From: Apodospora peruviana
Taxonomy: Eukaryota > Ascomycota > Sordariomycetes > Sordariales > Lasiosphaeriaceae
Length of the DNA: 64,000 nt
Direction of reading: 5' to 3'
Assembly (NCBI GenBank): GCA_033439685.1
Contig: JAUEDM010000007.1
Location: 620,001 to 684,000 of the forward strand
This document shows positions 57,567-64,000 of the stretch, piece after piece. Position numbers and translations under genes: made by a program. Position 1 is the stretch's first letter. Every line of letters begins with the position of its first letter. Below the pieces are notes generated by a model. That model saw only the letters and a list, made by a program, of their open reading frames with translations. It did not search any database and had not been told where the DNA came from.

Positions 57567-59418
57567 TTAGTCCACCCCAGCCCACAAATCGACAACGATA
57601 TTTATCAGCGCGACAAGAATCTCGGCCGCGATGAGCACAATCACTATAATATCAGTTAGCCTCACTCACAACCCATCTAAACTCATCAGGGTGGTCAACA
57701 TACCAATCCACTCCAACTTCTCCCCGTGCCCGTGGCTCAGCTGATCCTTAAGCACAGCCAGCAGGTCCGCAATCACGTCCAGCCGCTCCGTCAACAACCC
57801 GACCCGCTGGTCCATCTCAAGATAACTCCGCACGGCCTGGTACACCGGCTCCAGCTGCGGTTCGACCCAGAACAGCTCGGGCGTGTCCAGGACCGATCCG
57901 TTGAGGTGCACGTTGATCCTCAGTATAAAAAGCTCGCCGATCTGCATGTTGATCTCGGTTCTCGACAACGCAATCTTGCCCGTCAGCGCGATCTGCGTGG
58001 GAATGTCCTTGCAGGTATCGATCGTCGAAGCTATCAACTCCTCGAAGAGGGATGTCTATACGATCAAAAATTAGCATATTATTCAAATAGCTCATAGGAA
58101 TGGGTGTAGGAAGCAAACAAACCTTGACGCTCTGCGCCAACGCATGCGAAATCGCCAGCTTGGTCATATAGTTGTTCTTGTCCCGCAGCGTAATAAAGTC
58201 GTTGTATATCCTCGCCTGGTACTCGTGCGTATAATAGAAATTAAAGAACTCGGCCTCCATGTCGTCGGGCGCCAGCTTCTCCGTCTCGAACTTGGCAATT
58301 TCCTTAAGAAAACGCTTCTCGTGCGCCTCCGACATGCCCCATATCACTACCACTCCATAATCAAACAGAAACACCTCGGGCGTGTGCACGTGGATATCGA
58401 ACTCGGTTATCTCGTCCGCCAGCACGCTCTCGTCGTCCAAGCCCCGGCTCAGCAGCTCGTCTCCTCCGGCCCCTTCCTCCGATCTATACCCACCATTATT
58501 GTTCCCCGGAACGGAATGTGTACTTCCCACGCCTCCTTGGAGGTCAAGCAGATCCGGCCGCCGCTGCTGCTGCTGATGGTGATACTCCGCCTCCATGACC
58601 TCAGTATCCGAATGCCTCCGCTCGTACGCATTCAGCGGCCGCGAGTGCACCTGTATCGCCTGCTCCTGCTGCGAGCTCTCGACCTGCTTCGCATTATAAC
58701 TAAACGGCGTATATATGCACTCGTCAATAAGCTTCGGGTTCGCACCCCTGCCCTTTCCTCTGCCCTTTAGAAACCGCATGAGCCCGTCCATCTGGTACTT
58801 GTTGGCCGTGCAGTACGCCGTCACGCGCGGCAGCCTGCCACGGTCCGCTTTACCCAGACGGGCGGCATCTCTCCGCGCGGTCGGGTCCTTGATCCGCGTG
58901 TATTGCGAGTACACATCCCGTCCGCTCTCCTCGTCCTCGTCGTCCACCTCGGGATTCGGCAGCAGCTTCAGTTTCTGTGCGTTTTTAGTACTACGCTGCG
59001 GGCCGATCTTGGGTTGGTGCTGCGCGAATCCTGATCCCATTCCTCCTGGGGACGACGCCGTCAACGGGAGACCAGTCCCGGCACCACCCGTCGCGCCGCC
59101 GTGGCTGTTTCGCCGTCGTAGCTTGCCGTTCAGCGCGGACAGCATAGGTGGACCGCCGCCCAACCCGCCCGTGCTGATGGCCGACGGCGAAGGGGGGCCA
59201 TAGTATGAGTGGGCTGCTGATCCTGTTGCTGTTGCGGCTGCTGCTGCTCGCTGCAAGGGTGGCGGCCGATAGCCCGGCTCGGGCTCAATCGTTTTGGAGA
59301 CGGGATTCGGATTGAAGGTGACATTTCGGGGAGGCCGCGGCGGTCGGGTTGCGGTTTCTGGGGAGGTGGGCGCAGGAGGGAGCAGCGGTGTTGCTTCTGA
59401 TACGGCGCTGCTGGCCAT
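57567..59418 (-). CDS. RMD1/DUF155 family membrane protein
   Basis: This family includes yeast Rmd1 and Rmd8 (sporulation and meiotic division) and the mitochondrial Rmnd1; the fungal RMD1 type is membrane-anchored. Three exons, 58123-59418, 57704-58055 and 57567-57643 (introns GTTTGT...TAG and GTATGT...TAG), give 574 residues. The N-terminal third is Pro/Ala/Ser-rich and disordered. The DUF155 region starts at RVTAYCTANKYQMDGLMRFL (about residue 198) and continues through the strand VFLFDYGVVVIWGM and EFFNFYYTHEYQARIYNDFITL. The protein ends in the hydrophobic tail VIVLIAAEILVALINIVVDLW, the family's membrane anchor, which requires the last splice. Domain content and ending are diagnostic; which paralogue (Rmd1 or Rmd8) is not decided here. 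Confidence 0.9.
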
Positions 59419-61203
59419 GATTGTATAATATCGCCGATTTGCCCGTTGGCTGGCCGGTGGTGGTGGCTGATTGGCCTTTGAATTGTCGTGCAGACCTCAA
59501 TGTCTCTATGTCTCTGTTTATGGCTGGTGTCACGGATCGATTTGACTTTGAAGTATTATCGTGTTGCCATGTGGCAGGACAGAACAGTCGCAGCCAGTGG
59601 TCAATCGTCTCGTTCGTGGTTGAGACCTTTTTGGTATAGGAATTGCAAATGGGTCAGTTCAATTGATGGGAGGATCCCGTTTTCGTTGGCGGCAGGATTT
59701 AGTGACGTCTTGGGTTCAGCTTTCTCGGCCTTTTTGGCGATAGCGTTTTCCTGCGGGTGGCAGACTTCCCCAATTTTAACTTGCCCCGCTACCGCTGCTG
59801 CTGCTGCTGCGCAGTTGTGTGCAGCAGGAAATGCGGAGAAGGCACGCGCTAGTCATGCATGTGAGTGTCACTGAACTTGAAGCCGTTATCATCGACCCTA
59901 ACCCTTTGGAATTTCTTCAACTTGAACTTCATCCAACTTCAAGATTGGAACTGAATCGAACTTGATCTCTAAAATTTATTAAAGCGGAGCTCCTCTTATG
60001 ACCGAACTCAACGCATGACTATAACTAAGCCTTAATCAAGTTCAATATGCCTATTTCCGAGATACAATTACCTAGGGGAGTGCTGGAAAAGAAGCTTCTC
60101 GACATGTCTGGAAAAGCAACAAACTGTTTGAACATACAGTTTGTCAAGTGTGACTCTCTTATTGTTAACAAAGAAGCAACGCTATGTACTGGACTATAAG
60201 TAGGGAGCTTACCTCCATAGATAGTACCATCTGATGGACAACCTTTATTAAGGCGACGCTGGATGATAAGAGGATCCACCTCTGGTTGAGCTGCCCTGGC
60301 TTTTTTCCTGGTTTGTACGCGTTAAGATTTCATGTAGGTTTTAACCTTTGAAAGCAGAAGTTAACTTTGTATCTTTGAAGATATATAATTAGTGCAATAC
60401 CACAGATCGAGAGGATGATAACGGACATGAGGAAGATCATGACCATTTGGAACCAGGGAAAGCTCGGTGAAGATGGAGATCCTTTGCCAAACATCCTCCC
60501 GACCGCGGAACCCGCCGCCCAAGGACCTTCTGATCCCACACATGTCAGCCCCAAACACCCAAAGAATGACCTGGTGAAGGAAAGAGGAAAGGGAAAGGGG
60601 AAGGGGAAGGATACAGCAGCCACCATACTTTGGTCTCTCATGGGTACGTTGGGGTCTGGTTTGCGGTCCAAAGCACTCTGTCGCTAACCAAAACATCACA
60701 GGTCCACATTTATGGGGGTTTCTTTTGCGTTTCGGATAAGCTAAAATGGATTGTTGTTCATGAAGAGGAAGACAAGAAGTTCCGGTGACTCAGGCGCTTG
60801 TGTCTTTGCATGAACGGTGAGGTCGTCGGTTTTGTGGTCAGTATTGCGTGGTGGCATGCACTGGGGGGTCAAGTTAATTCCTCGGATGCCCTTGGGAATA
60901 TTTATTTATGCCGTGCAAAGTACACTGAAAACGCAGTTTCACAGCGCTCGGAACTCGATCATGAGAAAATATTCGCGGCCCATATTTGCTTATATGGAAT
61001 GTGAACTATTTACCATGGAATGGAGTATACCACTGTCATCTCTCCCTCTCATGCTATAACCTATGGGAATAGATAATCTCTCTCGCAAATAGAGCGGGCA
61101 CCTAGGTAAGGTAGCTATCATCAATCAATTCCCCTATCATCTTTCATTATTGATGTGAAACCGTGTTTTTCCTCCTCCCATCCTATCCCTTTCAATATCA
61201 AGA
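59419..61203. other. Intergenic region, 1.8 kb
   Basis: This is the promoter of the RMD1-like gene and the 3' flank of the next - strand gene. It holds ACCCTAACCC at 59895-59904 (477 nt upstream of the RMD1-like start), a set of AACTTGAA/AACTTCAA repeats at about 59915-59970 and ACCTAGGT at 61100-61107. A - strand frame at 60330-60671 has a hydrophobic stretch but no other support. Confidence 0.55.
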
Positions 61204-62765
61204 TCATTCCTCCTCACTCATATCATCATCATCATCATCATCACCATTTTCAACAGGACACGTAAACCGGTGTCCACTCTGATCCTGGTTTCCTTCGTTG
61301 TGGACAGGCTCACAAGGTCCTCCATCAACAACCATATCCGTAACGTCAATCACCCCCTGGAGCTCGCTCTCCACAACCTTGACCTCGAGATACAAGAAAT
61401 CCCATTTACACCCCTCCACGGCCACCTCCCAACAGATCGTGACAGGCTCGTCCGGGTCCTTGGCATTGTCCGCCTCGAAGAGTTTCCTCATGTCTGGCTC
61501 GATGTGGTGTTTGTAGTAGTGATTATCTTCGATGCGAGCGTTGCGAGGTTTTGCGAGGTGAATAAACACGGATAGGGCGTGTTCGTTGGCGTCGGCGGCG
61601 GTGGTGTAGGAGCCGTGATGCTGAGTTTCTGGGGGCCGGATCAGCGAAAAGGGGTTCCCATCCCAGGGTCTTTGTTGGATGATCATCTCCCTCTGGCGAG
61701 GAGTGGTAGTGGTGGTGGTTGTGGTGGCTGTGGAGGTTCCGTGCTGCTGCTGGTGTCCTCTTGACTCTCTCCAGCAGTCCCAGGCCATTATCATCATTCT
61801 CCTCCTCCTCCTCACAATCAAACGTCACAGCATTCTTCCTCATCTCTTCCCCACCAGCTACCCCCTGAGCACCCTTAATCTGGGGTTGTGCATAAAACAA
61901 TCACAGACCAAACATCATACTTCGTCCTATAAATCCTCGAACGTTTCTCATCAAGATGCAGCACCCTCCCAGTATCGGCCCTCCACTTATCCGCCATCTT
62001 GGAAAGATCCGTCTGCTCCTCCTCGACCCAGTAATACTGCACATTTTTGTCGGCAAACTCAAGCACGCCATCGTAGAAGCCCTTCTTCCCCTCCAACGAC
62101 CACAAATTTCTGATGACGTCCTTGTGGACACGGTTATGGCGGGCCTCGGCGGCCTCGTTGGCGGCTTTCTTGGAAGCGTGCGCGGTACAGCGGATCTTTT
62201 CCTCCATTCTCTGCTGTCCAGATGGCAAGGTGGGTGTCGGATTGAACCGTTTGGTGCGGTAGACCACCCATTGGAGAGTTGGGCGGTCTTCGCCGAGGAG
62301 GTCAACTGCTGGTGCGCTTTTTCGAGGAGGAGCTGCTGCTGCTGGGACCGGGACTGATGTGGCGGCCTGCGGCTGCGGAGATGGTGTAAGTTTCGAGTAC
62401 TCAGGTAACGGCTTCGGCTTCGAGGGGGCGGGTTTCTGACCGGGAGGTCGGTCGGTCCTGGATGATGGAGTTGAGTTTTTGATCGCCAATAGCCGGGCCT
62501 CTGAGGATGTCGGAATGGGTAGGTGTGCTGGAGGATTTGTACGGGCCCGAGTCTCGGGCTCTGGACCAGGCATCTTGCTGCTCCGATGGCTGAATGCCTC
62601 CCTCTGTGGGAGACCATCAGATAAGCCGTTCACGATGGTGGCCTGCTTCTTTTGCGGCAGTTTTGCCTCTAATGCTCTGAACAGGGCCTTGTCCTGCAGA
62701 GACTGATATCTCTTATTTTCCCTGTCCAACTTTCTTCTGGGCCTCCGTCTGCTTGAGCTTTTCAA
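61204..62765 (-). CDS. Unrecognised multi-exon gene, 3' part
   Basis: The family is not recognised. Two long coding-like blocks are visible. The first (61875-62765) reads through a Lys/Gln-rich helix (RYQSLQDKALFRALEAKLPQKK), a Pro-rich stretch and a compact domain with TLQWVVYRTKRFNP, AHASKKAANEAAEARH and YDGVLEFADKNVQYYWVEEE. The second (61204 to about 61760) reads FSLIRPPETQHHGSYTT, LAKPRNARIEDNHYYKHHIE and EPVTICWEVAVEGCKWDFLY, ending in an acidic tail. A short block at about 61765-61845 (KNAVTFDCEEEEENDDNG) in a third frame probably joins the second block through an intron from GTCAAG (about 61764) to CGCCAG. The link between the first block and this one is unclear. It may be one gene with the upstream entry. 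No membrane segment is seen. Confidence 0.45.
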
Positions 62766-63838
62766 TGTGGACGATGGCCTTGGGACCCGCGGTCGTTGGT
62801 GTATTCTTTATGGCTTTGATATTTTCAAAGGTGACCCTTTTCTCTGATAAGTGAGGCTGGCTGGAAGCCTGAGGAAGCCTCAAGCTGGATCTCAGTATGT
62901 TCTCCTCGGCGGTTGACTTTCTGACCTCTTTGTTATGTCTAAACGGGGGAATCTCGAGTTGTTTTCCTAGCCTAAGAGCTGGAGACGCATGTCTCAAGGA
63001 GTGAACATGCTGGTTGGAACGATGTGAATGTCTATGGCGGTCTATCTTACGTCTCTTTTTGTCGTGATATCTTGATAGGAGGCTAAGAGACCTATCACCC
63101 AGAGCAGTGATGCTGTCGACGGTAAGGAAAGCTCTCTTTCCCAAGCTGCTCGGGACATCACGGCTTGCTGTACTAGAGCAAGTCACCTCTGCAATAGGAC
63201 TCTTGTCCTGGGTATTGGGCGTGCTGGACACAGGCTTTGGTGCGTTGTGTCGTTTGACGGGTGTGAGAAAGTCGCGTACAATAAAACGCTGTATGTTTTG
63301 TTCCGAAGCTGCGCTTCTCGTAGACAGGATGCGGGATAAATCATCGCGTTCTGGCATGGTAGAAACTTTTGGGTGCAACTCCTTCGGCTTCCGCATGTGT
63401 CTGCGGATAGCCGTCGACATGTCGTTGTCGTCGTCGTCGTCGTCGTCGTCGTCATTGCTGTCATCCGTTGGGCCGTTATTGGGAGAGGTGACTGAAGTTG
63501 GCTCCGACTGAGGAGGTTGGACTGCGAAAAGAAGATAAGACGAATGCTCGGATCTCGATCGGAAGCGCAAAGAAAACTAACCAGGCGTATTCGGTTGATC
63601 GTGGCTGATCAAGTGCGAATCATCTTGAGAAACCTCCGGCGGGGTAACCGGCGGAGAGAGAAGTTGTGCTTCCTGACTTGTTAGTGTCTGAGCCTCTACT
63701 TGTGTGTCCGCGATCTCTGCGATCCTCTCCGTTGGCTGTGTTCGAGTTGGTGCCGGACGTCGTCTGGGAGCTTGTGGGCTGAGGAAATCCCAGGCTCTGC
63801 GCGAGCTCCCCGAGGAGACTAGCAATGCCCTCTGACAT
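62713..63838 (-). CDS. Unrecognised basic, Ser/His-rich protein, 5' part
   Basis: No family is recognised. The main exon (63521 down to 62713) encodes an acidic Asp run, then a basic Arg/His/Ser-rich region, including VTFENIKAIKN near its end, and a short helix (HIEKLKQTEAQKK) followed by a stop. An intron 63522-63581 (GTTAGT...CAG) joins it to an upstream exon reading LLSPPVTPPEVSQDDSHL. That upstream frame has no ATG; the nearest ATG, at 63838, opens a different frame (MSEGIASLLGELAQSLGF), so a further small intron or a different start must exist. The 3' helix would continue naturally into the block at 61875-62765 if one base were skipped. The nuclear-like basic composition is only suggestive. 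Confidence 0.45.
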
Positions 63839-64000
63839 GATAGTAATCCTCAAATATCGTGTGACTTGAGATTTGTCGAAATTTCGTTTGGCTCGCAGCA
63901 GGTCGTAGGATCGTTTTGAGAGATAGTAATTTGGAGATCAAAGAGTGGAAGGCGGTCGAAGTATGACTGGGTGGATGAGCATATACGCTGGTACATTCGA
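63839..64000. other. Window edge, upstream of the last gene
   Basis: This is 5' flanking sequence of the - strand gene; no separate gene can be judged here. Confidence 0.5.

Noticed and set aside
60330..60671. 113-codon - strand frame with a hydrophobic helix
   Set aside because: Only the hydrophobic stretch supports it; the opposite strand has an equally long frame and no splice or promoter evidence favours either.
1..64000. CRISPR arrays, bacterial-type operons, rRNA genes or intact transposons
   Set aside because: None seen. The DNA is eukaryotic nuclear sequence with spliced genes; no transposase, reverse transcriptase or long terminal repeats were recognised.

Overview
This window is nuclear DNA of a filamentous ascomycete, most likely a Sordariomycete. 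The evidence is short (about 50-150 nt) GT-AG introns with CTRAY branch points, gene families typical of Pezizomycotina (Zn2Cys6 regulator, DUF3074 protein, KP4-like secreted protein, DML1, external NADH dehydrogenase), GC-rich third codon positions and short spliced genes with no operons. Exon boundaries were worked out by eye from splice signals and frame continuity. No species assignment is possible without a search.

Layout: 1-5305 is gene-poor. A Zn2Cys6 transcription factor lies at 5306-7988 (+). Then come an unknown protein (9966-10873, -), a WRAP73/WDR8-type WD40 protein (11358-13049, -) and a long-chain alcohol oxidase (13588-16045, -), which is divergent from an ELO fatty-acid elongase (18146-19653, +). 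Next are a FYVE protein (21694-22674, -), the SNARE YKT6 (24784-25509, +), a GPI-anchor-like surface protein (26504-27254, +), DML1/misato (28703-30583, -) and an external alternative NADH dehydrogenase (31464-33288, -). After a 3.5-kb gap come a glycine-rich single-pass membrane protein (36806-39028, +) and the molybdenum-cofactor locus MoaA-MoaC (40141-42544, +). A DUF3074 protein (42822-45068, -), a poorly resolved spliced gene (about 45790-46380, +) overlapping antisense a KP4-like secreted protein (46387-46833, -), a tRNA-Lys(CTT) gene (48392-48521, -), a SIP3/LAM-type BAR-PH-GRAM-VASt protein (48891-53349, -), APC4 (54228-56838, -), an RMD1/DUF155 protein (57567-59418, -) and one or two unrecognised spliced genes (61204-63838, -) complete the window.

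Most genes are independent housekeeping functions. Possible functional groupings are mitochondrial (DML1, NADH dehydrogenase, first MoCo steps), lipid (alcohol oxidase and elongase as a divergent pair; SIP3 sterol transfer; FYVE lipid binding), and cell-cycle (WRAP73, APC4).

The most unusual object is the tRNA-Lys(CTT) gene. Its D-loop is interrupted by 57 nt that look exactly like a spliceosomal intron (GTAAGA start, CTAAT branch site, pyrimidine tract, CAG end). Removing it restores a normal D-loop. The second is the MoaA/MoaC locus, where MoaA ends in Gly-Gly-stop with a candidate splice donor inside those codons that could bypass the stop and fuse the two enzymes, as known for animal MOCS1.
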